Shown here: positions 36,799 to 49,357 of the stretch, piece after piece
How the letters are laid out: each line of letters opens with the position of its first letter
Numbering within the stretch: the stretch's first letter is position 1
From: an uncultured Paracoccaceae bacterium
Lineage (GTDB): Bacteria > Pseudomonadota > Alphaproteobacteria > Rhodobacterales > Rhodobacteraceae
NCBI GenBank assembly: GCA_947503925.1
Contig: CANNFQ010000012.1
Location: 1 to 64,000, forward strand
DNA length: 64,000 bases
Direction of reading: 5' to 3'
Program-made: the position numbers and the translations under genes
Notes under the pieces: model-generated
What the model was told of the DNA's origin: nothing
Databases searched by the model: none
Seen by the model: the letters and a program-made list of their open reading frames with translations, nothing else

Positions 36799-37163
36799 TC
36801 CGCGGGCTCCGACAATTGAATCGGTGCAATATCAGCGGGCCAAGATTGGCGCATGGAAAGACCTGCGGCAATGATCAACACAATGGCGACGGGCATGATC
36901 AGGGCGAAAACCTGATGCGACCGGCGAGGCGGGCGGTAACGGTGCGACCATTCATCCTTGCCATTCACCAAGATGTTCCAGCGCCACAGGATCAGCGGCC
37001 AGATCAGCAGAATACCGGGGACAAGCAATGGGCGGAACACATATGCGCCGCGCGCATCCTCGTCCAAGCGATCGATGCCGAATGTCAGGAAAGGGATGGC
37101 GACCAGCGCCCCAATGCCGCCCCAGATCTTAACGATGAACAGGATTAGTTCGGCTTGGTTCAT
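36795..37163 (-). CDS. Small three-helix membrane protein of the Rieske operon
   Basis: This 122-residue protein has three predicted membrane helices (about residues 6-29, 44-61 and 84-104). The central loop has WRWNILVNGKDEWSHRYRPPRRSHQVF, rich in Trp, Arg and His. No family is recognised. It is coupled by four-base overlaps to the glutamate-synthase-like gene before it and the ferric-reductase-like gene after it. It could be a subunit of the membrane complex that the ferric-reductase-like protein forms. Confidence 0.75.
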   Translation of the reverse strand: MNQAELILFIVKIWGGIGALVAIPFLTFGIDRLDEDARGAYVFRPLLVPGILLIWPLILWRWNILVNGKDEWSHRYRPPRRSHQVFALIMPVAIVLIIAAGLSMRQSWPADIAPIQLSEPAE

Positions 37164-38770
37164 GCAGCCCCCCCGAAATTGACACCCGAAATGTCAGCCA
37201 TGTCTTTCTTCCAGGTCGTTAGGTCATCATGGTTGAACTTTGACAGGTGATCATGGCCGCAGGCGCGCGCCATAACCTGCATCAATTCGACTGATGCGCC
37301 GAAAAAATTCGCGAGCTGCTGGGCTGATTTTTCGGCGATCAAACGGTTAACGAGGTGGGGTTTTTGTGTGGCAATGCCCACCGGGCAGTTATTGGTGTGA
37401 CAGGCGCGCATGGCCAGACATCCAATCGCCTGCATTGCGGAATTCGAAACGGCGATAGCGTCCGCACCCAGCGCCATGGCCTTGATAAAGTCAGCCGGTT
37501 TGCGCAGCCCACCCGTGATAACAAGCGTAATATCGCCGCGCCCTTGTTTGTCGAGATGTTGGCGCGCGCGCGCTAAAGCCGGGATCGTCGGGACAGAGAT
37601 ATTGTCGCGGAAGATGATCGGGGCAGCACCGGTTCCGCCACCGCGCCCATCAAGAATGATATAGTCAACGCCAACGGCCAGTGCCGCGTCAATGTCCTTT
37701 TCAATATGCTGCGCGGACAGCTTGTAGCCGATGGGGATCCCGCCGGTTCGGTCGCGCACCTCATCGGCGAAATCCTTGATTTGGCTGACCTCAGTCCAGT
37801 CGGGAAAGCGCGGCGGCGAAATCGCAGATGTGCCTTCCTCCAGACCGCGCACTTCTGCGATCTTGCCTTTGACCTTGTTGCCCGGCAGGTGACCGCCTGT
37901 TCCAGTCTTGGCTCCCTGACCGCCTTTGAAGTGGAACGCCTGAACCTTGTCCAGCTTGTCCCAGCTGAATCCAAATCGGGCCGAGGCGAGTTCGTAGAAA
38001 TAGCGCGTATTTTCTGCCTGTTCTTCTGGTAACATGCCACCTTCGCCGGAACAGATACCTGTTCCGGCCAGTTCCGCCCCGCGTGCCAGCGCGATCTTGG
38101 CGGATTCCGACAAGGCCCCAAAGCTCATGTCGGACACGAAAAGTGGTATATCCAGTTTCAGCGGCTTTTGCGCATTCGGGCCAATCACAACCTCGGTCCC
38201 GACTGCATCATCATCCAACAAGGGTGGTTTTGCCAGCTGTGCGGTCAAAAGCTGAATGTCGTCCCAGTCGGGTAACTCCGTGCGCGGAACACCCATCGAG
38301 TCAACGATGCCGTGATGCCCCGTCTTGGACAGGCCATTCTTGGCATAGTTCTGGATCATCCCGTTATAGGGTTCGGCGTCAGTACCGTGGCTCGGGTCTG
38401 CATAAAGCCCAAGATAGGTGTCCCGGTTATAGGGCTGAGGATTCGCGTAGCCCCACGCATTGATTTCGTCAGCATCGACAAGGACGTCGTCGCCATCGAC
38501 CCATGATTTGAATTTGGGCAGTTTTTCGTCATTGGCGTAGGCCGAAACACCGCTATCCAGCCGGTAATCCCAGTTATGAACGCCGCAGATCAAATCATTG
38601 CCCCGCACATGCCCATCCGACATCAACGCGCCACGATGCAAGCAGCGCCCATAAAAGACGGATATCTCGTCATCAAATCGGACAACCACCAGATCGACCT
38701 CTCCGACGATCGCATATTCTGGCTTGCGATCTTGCAGATTGCTGCGTTTGAAGATGGCTGTGGCGTTCAT
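37160..38770 (-). CDS. Rieske domain fused to an FMN-binding glutamate synthase-like enzyme
   Basis: This 536-residue fusion has an N-terminal Rieske domain (about 1-100) with Cys43-Leu-His45 and Cys62-Gly-Val-His65. The rest is the FMN/synthase domain of glutamate synthase: LFVSDMSFGALSESAKIALARGA, GEGGMLPEE, GQGAKTGTGGHLPG, YIILDGRGGGTGAAP and the 3Fe-4S cysteines Cys451, Cys457 and Cys462 (CLAMRACHTNNCP). The glutaminase domain of GltB is absent, so free ammonia, an amine or another donor would be used. The ATG at 38770 follows GAGGAC; the longer frame is rejected. The attached Rieske domain suggests iron-sulfur electrons rather than NADPH. The reaction is unknown. Confidence 0.9.
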   Translation of the reverse strand: MNATAIFKRSNLQDRKPEYAIVGEVDLVVVRFDDEISVFYGRCLHRGALMSDGHVRGNDLICGVHNWDYRLDSGVSAYANDEKLPKFKSWVDGDDVLVDADEINAWGYANPQPYNRDTYLGLYADPSHGTDAEPYNGMIQNYAKNGLSKTGHHGIVDSMGVPRTELPDWDDIQLLTAQLAKPPLLDDDAVGTEVVIGPNAQKPLKLDIPLFVSDMSFGALSESAKIALARGAELAGTGICSGEGGMLPEEQAENTRYFYELASARFGFSWDKLDKVQAFHFKGGQGAKTGTGGHLPGNKVKGKIAEVRGLEEGTSAISPPRFPDWTEVSQIKDFADEVRDRTGGIPIGYKLSAQHIEKDIDAALAVGVDYIILDGRGGGTGAAPIIFRDNISVPTIPALARARQHLDKQGRGDITLVITGGLRKPADFIKAMALGADAIAVSNSAMQAIGCLAMRACHTNNCPVGIATQKPHLVNRLIAEKSAQQLANFFGASVELMQVMARACGHDHLSKFNHDDLTTWKKDMADISGVNFGGAA

Positions 38771-38799
38771 GGCTGTCCTCGTTGCTTTGGGTTTTTTGG

Positions 38800-40062
38800 T
38801 CAGATGGTGTCGTTGTCCGTGGGTCTCATCTTGTTTTCTACAGGCTGTGTTTCCGGGCAGACGCCCGAGGTCGAAACCCGCTGTCCGTACCACCTTGCCG
38901 CAGGTGCTGCGGTAACGCCATGCAATACCGCGCTAATCCATACTGTGTTCACGGCGATATGAAGTATGGTTTCGCCCAGATCATGGGGGAGCATCTCGAT
39001 CACCAGCAGGGCGAAAAGTGCTGTGGCCAGCCCGCGTGGACCAAACCAGCCAAAAAACAACCGCGTCAGGTACGATGCATCAGTGGCAATCAAAGAGACC
39101 CAGATCGCCAGTGGGCGGACGATGAACAGGCTGACCATTATCAGCGCAAAAACTGGCCAGGTCAGATGCATGATGGCTTCCGGCACCAATGCCGCACCCA
39201 AAAGCAGGAATGCGGACCATGACAGCAACTGCCCTTCGCTTTCGACAAATTCATAGATGAATTTGCAGCGACCCTGCACAACGGCACCAAAGACCAATCC
39301 ACTGACAAAGGCCGAAATGAAGCCATTGCCGCCGATTTGGGTTGCCGCAAGATAGGACAAACCGGCCAGCGCAAGCGCCCCGATGCCTTCATATGTTTCT
39401 GAGGTCAACGCATTGTCTTTTGCAAAAATCAGAACGCGCCCACCGATCCAACCCATGATGACCCCGGTAACCGGCCCCAGAACCACCTGTGCCAATCCGA
39501 ATGCGAGCCATGATACATTGGATTGCGACATCGCGCTTGCTAACAAGCTGGCCAATAGCAGGATCAGCGGTAGGGTCAGCCCGTCATTCAAGCCACTTTC
39601 AACCACCAGCGCACGCCGGGGTCGTATCGGAACGGCCTCATTCGAGACGACCGCCTGCCCAAGCGCGGCATCGGTTGGTGCCATGATGGCCGCCAACAAA
39701 ACCACGGCAAGCAGCGACCAGTCCGGCAACAGGATCGTGCCTGCCACTGCGCCAAAGATGACAGTTAGCGGCAAGCCGATCAGTAACATCCGGGTTGGCC
39801 AGACACGCCGCATTTGCAAGGCACGCATATCCGTGCTTGCCGCATCAAGGAACAGCAGAATGACCAAGGCGATCTCCGCAACAGGATGTAAAAGTGCGCG
39901 CGCCTGATCCGGTGGTATCAACCCGCCCAGTGAAATAAAGGCGCCCAAGGCAAGGAAAATCATTGGTGCTGTTAAGATGGTAGAACCAAGCCGCTGACCA
40001 AGCATGCAAAATGCCATTGTCGCGCCGCAGATAAGCGTAAGACCAAGCATTGTGCGGCGCAT
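38800..40062 (-). CDS. Na+/H+ antiporter, CPA1/NhaP type
   Basis: This 420-residue cation:proton antiporter has about twelve membrane helices. The conserved Asp-bearing motifs are APTDAALGQAVV and VVESGLNDGLTLPL (ND pair), with SWSAFLLLGAALVP and the Arg-containing FFGWFGPRGLATALFALL in the second half. It exchanges Na+ or K+ for protons. It lies only 29 bp upstream of the Rieske/glutamate-synthase gene on the same strand, so it may be the first gene of that operon and link ion gradients to it. AGGAG is close to the ATG at 40062; a second ATG 12 bases in is possible. Confidence 0.88.
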   Translation of the reverse strand: MRRTMLGLTLICGATMAFCMLGQRLGSTILTAPMIFLALGAFISLGGLIPPDQARALLHPVAEIALVILLFLDAASTDMRALQMRRVWPTRMLLIGLPLTVIFGAVAGTILLPDWSLLAVVLLAAIMAPTDAALGQAVVSNEAVPIRPRRALVVESGLNDGLTLPLILLLASLLASAMSQSNVSWLAFGLAQVVLGPVTGVIMGWIGGRVLIFAKDNALTSETYEGIGALALAGLSYLAATQIGGNGFISAFVSGLVFGAVVQGRCKFIYEFVESEGQLLSWSAFLLLGAALVPEAIMHLTWPVFALIMVSLFIVRPLAIWVSLIATDASYLTRLFFGWFGPRGLATALFALLVIEMLPHDLGETILHIAVNTVWISAVLHGVTAAPAARWYGQRVSTSGVCPETQPVENKMRPTDNDTI

Positions 40063-40325
40063 AACTCCTGATTGCGGTCAAGTGACTCAAAACATCATGC
40101 GCAGGTCCGGCTCAGGTCAAGAAGTTTATATAAAGCCGGTCTTGAGCAGCCGCAGCTGCGGCATTCGCAAGACGCCCCTCAGAAGGGGAGCATGCACCAA
40201 ACACAGCAAGATTGCGCAAGACATTGCTTCCGGATCAGGTTTATACAGGCAAATCATGACCCGCGTGCCAGTGGCAACTTCCGTTACTCATGAATTCATA
40301 TGTGAACCACGATAAAGGACACATC

Positions 40326-41372
40326 ATGTACCGCATCTCGACTTTACTCGTGTCTTTCCTTCTTGCCGTCTCGGTGGGTGGCCCCGCTGTGGCGCAGGAA
40401 AATACTGTGCGCCCGGCAAAGTTGATGGTTGTCGGGGCGGATACTGATGGCATTACCCGGCAATTCTTTGGGCAGGTCGTTGCACGCCAAACTGTGGATT
40501 TGGCGTTTCAGGTATCCGGGCAAATCGTGGCGTTTCCGGCGACAGAAGGGCAGGAGGTTGCACAAGGTGCCGTGATTGCAAAGCTTGATGAAGAACCATT
40601 TGAATTGCAGCGCCAACAGGCTGTTTTGCAACTGGAACAGGCTGATCGTCTTCTGACGCGCTTGAATAATCTGGGTGCCTCTGCGTCCGAGGTGTCGAAG
40701 CAAGACGCCGAAACCCAACTGGCTTTGGCGCGTGTTGCATTGCGGAATGCGGAATACTCATTGGAAAACGCCACGCTGCGCGCCCCGTTTGAAGCGCTTG
40801 TCGCCAGCAGGAACGTTGCAAATTTCACTACCACAAACGCGGGAAGCCCGGTCATCAGGTTACATGACATGTCGGAATTGCGGATCGATATCGACGTGCC
40901 GGAAATCCTGTTTCAGCGGGCCGGGCAAGATGCTGATGTGGCATTGATGGCGCGGTTTCCAACCAGCGACGAAACATACCCGTTAGAGATCAGAGAGTTC
41001 AACGCAGAGGCGTCTTCAATTGGACAGACCTTTCGTTTGACGCTTGGCATGGAGCGGCCAGATGATCTGAATGCGCTGCCGGGTAGCTCCGTCATCGTAC
41101 TGGCAACACTGAATGAAGGGCCGCCGCGCCTGATTGTGCCCGCAACGGCAATTCAGATCGGCAATGATGGATCGACCAGCGTTATGCAGTTTATGCCATC
41201 CGAAGGCGAAACTGGCATCCTACAAAAAGTGGATGTTGAGGTAAGCGCCACGCGCGACGGGGCGTTCATGATCACTGATGGATTGGATGTCGGAACGGAA
41301 ATCGTCAGAATCGGCGCACAACTGCTGGCAGACGGCGACACCGTCCGCCGTTTTTCAGGTTACGCAAATTAA
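40326..41372 (+). CDS. RND efflux periplasmic adaptor (membrane fusion) protein
   Basis: This 348-residue adaptor has a signal peptide (YRISTLLVSFLLAVSVGGPAVA) and HlyD-type domains. The lipoyl/beta-barrel halves (VDLAFQVSGQIVAFPATEGQEVAQGAVIAKLDEEPFELQ and NATLRAPFEALVASRNV) flank a short coiled-coil hairpin (about residues 85-145). It bridges the inner-membrane pump encoded next to an outer-membrane channel, which is not in the window. The ATG at 40326 follows AAAGGA; the longer frame is rejected. No lipobox Cys is present. It is divergent from the antiporter gene, with a 263-bp gap in which no clear motif was seen. Confidence 0.92.
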   Translation: MYRISTLLVSFLLAVSVGGPAVAQENTVRPAKLMVVGADTDGITRQFFGQVVARQTVDLAFQVSGQIVAFPATEGQEVAQGAVIAKLDEEPFELQRQQAVLQLEQADRLLTRLNNLGASASEVSKQDAETQLALARVALRNAEYSLENATLRAPFEALVASRNVANFTTTNAGSPVIRLHDMSELRIDIDVPEILFQRAGQDADVALMARFPTSDETYPLEIREFNAEASSIGQTFRLTLGMERPDDLNALPGSSVIVLATLNEGPPRLIVPATAIQIGNDGSTSVMQFMPSEGETGILQKVDVEVSATRDGAFMITDGLDVGTEIVRIGAQLLADGDTVRRFSGYAN

Positions 41373-41385
41373 TCGAGGGTAACTG

Positions 41386-44300
41386 ATGAACATAGCGCGG
41401 GCGTCGATTAATCTGCCGATCTTCACTTGGATCATCATTCTGACCTGCCTGTTTGGCGGCATATGGGGATTTAACACGGTCGGTCGTCTGGAAGACCCGG
41501 CATTTACTATCAAACAAGCGGTGGTGATCACCCAATACCCTGGGGCATCGGCGCAACAGGTGGCGGAAGAGGTCTCAGAACCGCTAGAGGCCGCCATTCA
41601 GCGCATGGCGGAGGTCAGCAAGATCAAATCCGTCAATCGCCCAGGCGTGTCCCGAATTGATGTCGAAGTTCAGGATACAATTGCGGGGGATGAACTGCCG
41701 GCAATCTGGACCGAATTGCGCGAACGTTTGCAGAATGTGCAAAACGAACTACCCAGCGAGGCGACGCCACCTTTTGTCGATGATGGGTTTGGGGACGTTT
41801 ATGGTATCTTCTTCGCGGTGACGTCCGATGGGTTCACAGATGCCGAACAACATCAGTTGGCGACCTTTCTGCGGCGCGAAATCCTGACTGTTGAAGGGGT
41901 GGCAGATGTTGATGTCGCGGGACTCCCGGCAGAGGCAATATTTGTTGAACCCGACCTTTCGGTCAGTTTTCAACTCGGTGTGGATCCACAGATCATCCAA
42001 CAGGCGCTGGCAACATCAAATTCGGTGCCTCAGGCGGGATCGGTGACAGCAGATGCCACCCGCACACAGATCCAGACCGCCGAAGGGTCGGACACCGTTA
42101 GCGAAATTGCGGCCCTGACCATCGGGGTTGGTGGTGATCTGATAAACCTGATCGACATCGCGGATGTCAGTCGGGGGCGGCAGGAAAACCCCGCCCAGAT
42201 CATCCGCTACAACGGGCAATCGGCTTTCACAATCGGCGTGTCCGGCGCGACCAATGACAACATCGTTGATGTTGGCAACCGTGTTGACGCACATCTTGCC
42301 TCACTCGCGGCGGAAATTCCGTATGGGGTCGTGCTGCACCCGATTTATCAGCAACATGTGGTTGTTGATGAATCCTCAACCGGGTTCTTGATCAACCTTG
42401 CGATGTCAGTCGGCATCGTGGTGCTGGTGCTTGCCATTTTCATGGGCGTTCGCGCCTCTTTGGTCGTTGGCATCACGCTTTTGCTGACGGTTGTCGGGAC
42501 ATTACTGTTCATGTCGCTCTTCTCGATTGAGATGGAGCGCATTTCGCTTGGCGCGCTCATCATCGCGATGGGCATGCTGGTCGACAACGCAATCGTTGTC
42601 GCGGAAGGCATGCAGATTGCCATGGCCCGTGGCAAATCTTCGCGTGATGCGGCAGATGAGGCGGCCGGCAAAACCCAAATACCGCTGTTGGGTGCAACGG
42701 TGGTTGGTATTATGGCCTTTGCGGGGATTGGCCTTAGCCCGGATTCAACGGGTGAATTCATGTTCTCGCTATTTGCCGTGATCGGCATCTCGCTTCTATT
42801 GTCATGGGTTCTGGCTGTCACTGTTACCCCGCTTCTTGGGCATTACATTTTTAAGCGGAGCAGCGATGATGGATCGGATCCATATGATGGGCCGGTCTTT
42901 CGGGGCTATGCTGGAATTTTACGCGGCGCGCTTCGGATCCGCTGGCTGGTACTTGCCGGGCTTGTTGGGATCACTGCGGCCAGTTTCGTTGGATTTGGTT
43001 CGGTAAAGCAGCAGTTCTTTCCGAACTCAAACACGCCGCTTTTCTTTGTCCACTACACAATGCAGCAAGGCACCCCGATCAAGACGACCTCTGAAAAAAT
43101 GGAAATCGTAGAGGCTTATCTTGCTGCGCATGAGGATGTCGTTTCCGTGTCTACCTTTGTTGGCCAAGGGGCCACACGTTTTCTGCTGACCTATGGGTCC
43201 GAACCGCCCAACCCCGCTTACGGGCATTTGATCATCCGGACCGAAACGCTCGATCTTATTCCACCGCTTCAGGCCGAGTTGGAGGCTTTTGCCGCCGAAA
43301 ATCTGCCCGAGGGCGAATTCAGAACGGAACGGCTCGTCTTTGGTCCGGGCGGCGGCAGCCCAATCGAAATACGCTTTTCCGGCAGCGACCCGCAGGTGCT
43401 GCGCGATCTGTCAGATCGGGCGATTGGACTGATGACAGAGGCATCGCCGAACATCCTCGCCCCGCGGATTGACTGGCACGAACAAGAGCTTGTACTGCGG
43501 CCGCGTTATGTCACTGAACGCGCGCAGGCGGCGGGCATCACACGTGATGACGTGGCGGATGCCATCCTGTTCGCGACCGATGGTGTCACGGTGGGCACCT
43601 ATCGTGAAGGCGACCGGGCAATCCCGATTGTGACACGCGTTGCGCCGGGTGCGGATGCCGGTATTCTGGATCAGGTTCTTGGGACGCAGGATCAATCGTC
43701 GATCCTGCCTATCGAACAGGTTATTGATGGTTTTGAACTTGAACCACAGAACACGATCATTCGTCGTCTGGACCGTCTGCCTACGATCACGGTTGGCGCC
43801 AGCATCCCCTCTGATATGACAGCAGCCCAGGTCCATGCAGAGATACGTGATGTGATCGAAGCGATTAGCTTGCCCATCGGATATAGAATGGAATGGGGCG
43901 GCGAATTCGAGTCCTCGGCCAATGCGAATGCCAGTCTCGCATCACAATTGCCCGTCACCATCCTGATTATGATCCTGATCACGATCCTGTTGTTCAATGC
44001 GCTGCGCCAATCGCTCATTATCTGGCTGCTTGTTCCGATGGCGGTGACGGGTGCGGTTATCGGCCTTCTGGGCACGGGCTTACCCTTCACCTTTACAGCG
44101 TTGCTGGGCTTGTTGAGCCTGTCTGGCATGCTGATCAAGAACGGGATCGTGCTGGTTGAAGAAATCGATATCGTCCGCCGGGAAGGTTCCGCGCTGCGCA
44201 AGGCGATTGTCGGGGCGTCGGTGTCACGTCTGCGGCCCGTCCTGCTGGCTGCTGCAACGACAATCCTTGGGATGGTCCCCTTGCTGGGTGATGCGTTTTT

Positions 44301-44436
44301 CGTTTCCATGGCGGTCACGATCATGGGAGGGTTGGCATTTGCCTCGATCCTGACGCTGATTGCGGCCCCTGTGCTTTATGATGTCTTCTTTGGCGGGGGA
44401 AAGGACCAGGAGGTGACCGGCGATGCGGTAGCCTAA
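41386..44436 (+). CDS. RND efflux transporter permease (AcrB/MdtB-like)
   Basis: This 1016-residue pump has the duplicated RND layout: twelve membrane helices in two sets with two large periplasmic loops. Recognisable motifs are VITQYPGASAQQVAEEVSEPLE (N-terminal porter region), SLGALIIAMGMLVDNAIVVAEGM with the TM4 proton-relay Asp, and the C-terminal FTALLGLLSLSGMLIKNGIVLVEE. It uses the proton gradient to export hydrophobic compounds. It lies 13 bp after the adaptor gene and is co-transcribed with it. No outer-membrane factor gene and no TetR regulator are adjacent. The substrate is not predictable. Confidence 0.95.
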   Translation: MNIARASINLPIFTWIIILTCLFGGIWGFNTVGRLEDPAFTIKQAVVITQYPGASAQQVAEEVSEPLEAAIQRMAEVSKIKSVNRPGVSRIDVEVQDTIAGDELPAIWTELRERLQNVQNELPSEATPPFVDDGFGDVYGIFFAVTSDGFTDAEQHQLATFLRREILTVEGVADVDVAGLPAEAIFVEPDLSVSFQLGVDPQIIQQALATSNSVPQAGSVTADATRTQIQTAEGSDTVSEIAALTIGVGGDLINLIDIADVSRGRQENPAQIIRYNGQSAFTIGVSGATNDNIVDVGNRVDAHLASLAAEIPYGVVLHPIYQQHVVVDESSTGFLINLAMSVGIVVLVLAIFMGVRASLVVGITLLLTVVGTLLFMSLFSIEMERISLGALIIAMGMLVDNAIVVAEGMQIAMARGKSSRDAADEAAGKTQIPLLGATVVGIMAFAGIGLSPDSTGEFMFSLFAVIGISLLLSWVLAVTVTPLLGHYIFKRSSDDGSDPYDGPVFRGYAGILRGALRIRWLVLAGLVGITAASFVGFGSVKQQFFPNSNTPLFFVHYTMQQGTPIKTTSEKMEIVEAYLAAHEDVVSVSTFVGQGATRFLLTYGSEPPNPAYGHLIIRTETLDLIPPLQAELEAFAAENLPEGEFRTERLVFGPGGGSPIEIRFSGSDPQVLRDLSDRAIGLMTEASPNILAPRIDWHEQELVLRPRYVTERAQAAGITRDDVADAILFATDGVTVGTYREGDRAIPIVTRVAPGADAGILDQVLGTQDQSSILPIEQVIDGFELEPQNTIIRRLDRLPTITVGASIPSDMTAAQVHAEIRDVIEAISLPIGYRMEWGGEFESSANANASLASQLPVTILIMILITILLFNALRQSLIIWLLVPMAVTGAVIGLLGTGLPFTFTALLGLLSLSGMLIKNGIVLVEEIDIVRREGSALRKAIVGASVSRLRPVLLAAATTILGMVPLLGDAFFVSMAVTIMGGLAFASILTLIAAPVLYDVFFGGGKDQEVTGDAVA

Positions 44437-44908
44437 ACGGACGGTATCTTGGGAAACAGTGGGGCGGGCGTTTGATCAAACGCACCGCCACCAACACTCA
44501 CTATTGCGGCAGAACAAAACCAAATACATCGCCGCCACAAACACAGCGCCATCTAAACCCCAGAATATGCCGGAAACTGGGCAAGCAAACCTGGCCTTTT
44601 GTGCAGGACCTGCACAATTGCGCCAAATTGTCGACGGCTGCCACGACGACACACGCGGTCAGCACAGCAATACCGCGACTACGGAGTGGGCCGGGAGTTC
44701 GGATCAACCTCAAACCGTTTGCTAAGTGTCGAATGCGTCGAACAGAGTCGGATTCTTGTCGTAGAGTGCTTGCGACACGAAACCGCCTCTGATACGACGC
44801 GCAGGATTTTGCCGCTCTCGTGAAAACGGGGGTGAAACAAGCTGCCCATTCGTCATCCGTTTCGACGGCAAGTGGTGAAGCCGGGCCCAAGACATCGGAA
44901 GGCTCAAC
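44437..44908. other. Non-coding gap before the ATP synthase operon
   Basis: This 472-bp gap should hold the atp promoter. Weak ORFs on both strands have no protein-like features. A short inverted repeat TGTCG / CGACA (44757-44761 and 44773-44777) with an 11-base spacer was the only structure seen. No RNA gene or terminator for the RND pair was recognised. Confidence 0.5.
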
Positions 44909-45469
44909 GTGTCCGAAACTGCTGGTATTTCAACAGGCATTGCGCAGCGCTATGCGACCGCTGTGTTTGACATCGCCAAGGAAGGCAAAGCGATCAAAGC
45001 GCTCGAATCGGATGTTGCTGCTTTAGAAGCTGCAATGAACGAAAGCGACGATCTGCGCACCTTGCTGACCTCACCGCTTTACAGCCGTGACGAACAATCC
45101 GCCGCGATTTTGGCGATTGCCAAGAAAATGGAACTTTCTGACACCACAAGCAATGTACTGGCGCTGCTGGCAAGCAAGCGCCGATTGTTTGTGATGCCAC
45201 AGCTGCTTGCCGTCCTTCAGGACATGCTGGCCGAAGAGCGTGGCGAAGTGACCGCCGAGGTCACAACCGCCAAGAAGCTGACAAAAGCGCAAGCTGACAA
45301 GCTGGCCAAGACACTCAAGACCCAAGTGGGCAAATCTATCACCATCAAAGAAACCGTCGATGAAAGCATCATTGGCGGTCTTATTGTTAAAGTGGGCTCA
45401 AAGATGATCGACACGTCGATCGCCTCCAAGCTCAACGCACTCCAGAACACTATGAAAGAGGTCGGATAA
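44909..45469 (+). CDS. atpH: ATP synthase F1 delta subunit
   Basis: This 186-residue delta subunit has the OSCP/delta fold: the N-terminal helical bundle (IAQRYATAVFDIAKEGKAIKALE) and the C-terminal TIKETVDESIIGGLIVKVGSKMIDTSIASKLNAL. It joins F1 to the peripheral stalk. The start is GTG, with GGAAGG upstream. It is the first gene of the F1 operon atpHAGDC; the F0 genes are not here, as is usual in alphaproteobacteria. atpA starts on the base directly after its stop. Confidence 0.97.
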   Translation: MSETAGISTGIAQRYATAVFDIAKEGKAIKALESDVAALEAAMNESDDLRTLLTSPLYSRDEQSAAILAIAKKMELSDTTSNVLALLASKRRLFVMPQLLAVLQDMLAEERGEVTAEVTTAKKLTKAQADKLAKTLKTQVGKSITIKETVDESIIGGLIVKVGSKMIDTSIASKLNALQNTMKEVG

Positions 45470-47008
<1,539 letters not shown>

Positions 47009-47030
47009 TCCTCGGACATAGGAGCACCTT

Positions 47031-47903
47031 ATGCCCAGTCTTAAGGACCTCAAAAACAGGATCGAGTCGGTCAAATCGACCCGCAAGATCACAAAGGCCA
47101 TGCAAATGGTCGCGGCTGCAAAACTGCGCCGCGCCCAAGACGCAGCCGAGGCATCGCGGCCCTATACAGAACGGTTCAACGCCGTGATGGGCGGGCTTGC
47201 GGCATCGGTTGGCGGATCAGATTCTGCACCAAAATTGCTGTCCGGTACGGGCAGCGATCAGGTGCAGTTGCTGATTGTCATGACCGCGGAACGTGGGCTA
47301 TGCGGTGGCTTTAACGGCAACATCGCCAAGCTTGCCAAAAGCCACGCACAGAAGCTTCTGGCGGAAGGCAAAACCGTGAAAATCGTGACTGTCGGCAAAA
47401 AAGGCCGCGACGCGATTAAACGGGAACTGGGTGATTACTTTGTCGATCATATCGATTTGACCGAAGTGAAACGCGTCGGTTATGCCAACGCTCAGGAGAT
47501 CGCCAAAGGTGTTCTTGCGCGTTTTGATGCAGCCGAATTCGATGTGGCCACGATCTTTTTCGCCCGTTTCGAAAATGTTGTGACGCAGCACCCAACAGCA
47601 CAGCAAATCATTCCTGCCAAGTTTGAGCAGGCCGAGGACACCGAAGCCACGCTTTATGATTATGAGCCTGGCGAAGAGGAAATCCTTGCAGACTTGCTGC
47701 CGCGCGGCGTGGCAACGGCTATCTTTAGCGCTCTGTTGGAAAATGCGGCCTCTGAACAGGGCGCGCGGATGTCTGCGATGGACAACGCCACACGCAACGC
47801 TGGTGAAATGATCGACAAACTGACGATTGAGTTTAACCGCTCACGTCAGGCCGTCATCACCAACGAGCTGATTGAAATTATTTCGGGCGCGGAAGCGCTC
47901 TAG
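47031..47903 (+). CDS. atpG: ATP synthase F1 gamma subunit
   Basis: This 290-residue central-stalk subunit has the conserved N-terminal helix ([35 protein letters not shown]) and the C-terminal helix ending [32 protein letters not shown]. It rotates inside the alpha3beta3 ring. It lies 22 bp after atpA, with AGGAGC before the start. Confidence 0.98.
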   Translation: MPSLKDLKNRIESVKSTRKITKAMQMVAAAKLRRAQDAAEASRPYTERFNAVMGGLAASVGGSDSAPKLLSGTGSDQVQLLIVMTAERGLCGGFNGNIAKLAKSHAQKLLAEGKTVKIVTVGKKGRDAIKRELGDYFVDHIDLTEVKRVGYANAQEIAKGVLARFDAAEFDVATIFFARFENVVTQHPTAQQIIPAKFEQAEDTEATLYDYEPGEEEILADLLPRGVATAIFSALLENAASEQGARMSAMDNATRNAGEMIDKLTIEFNRSRQAVITNELIEIISGAEAL

Positions 47904-47920
47904 ACCCCGGAGAAACATAA

Positions 47921-49345
<1,425 letters not shown>

Positions 49346-49357
49346 GGAGGCCAGAAC

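Noticed and set aside
44472-44890. ORFs of 106 and 129 codons on the two strands ahead of atpH
   Set aside because: The products have erratic, Arg/Ser/Cys-rich composition with no motif and overlap each other. The region is better read as non-coding leader.
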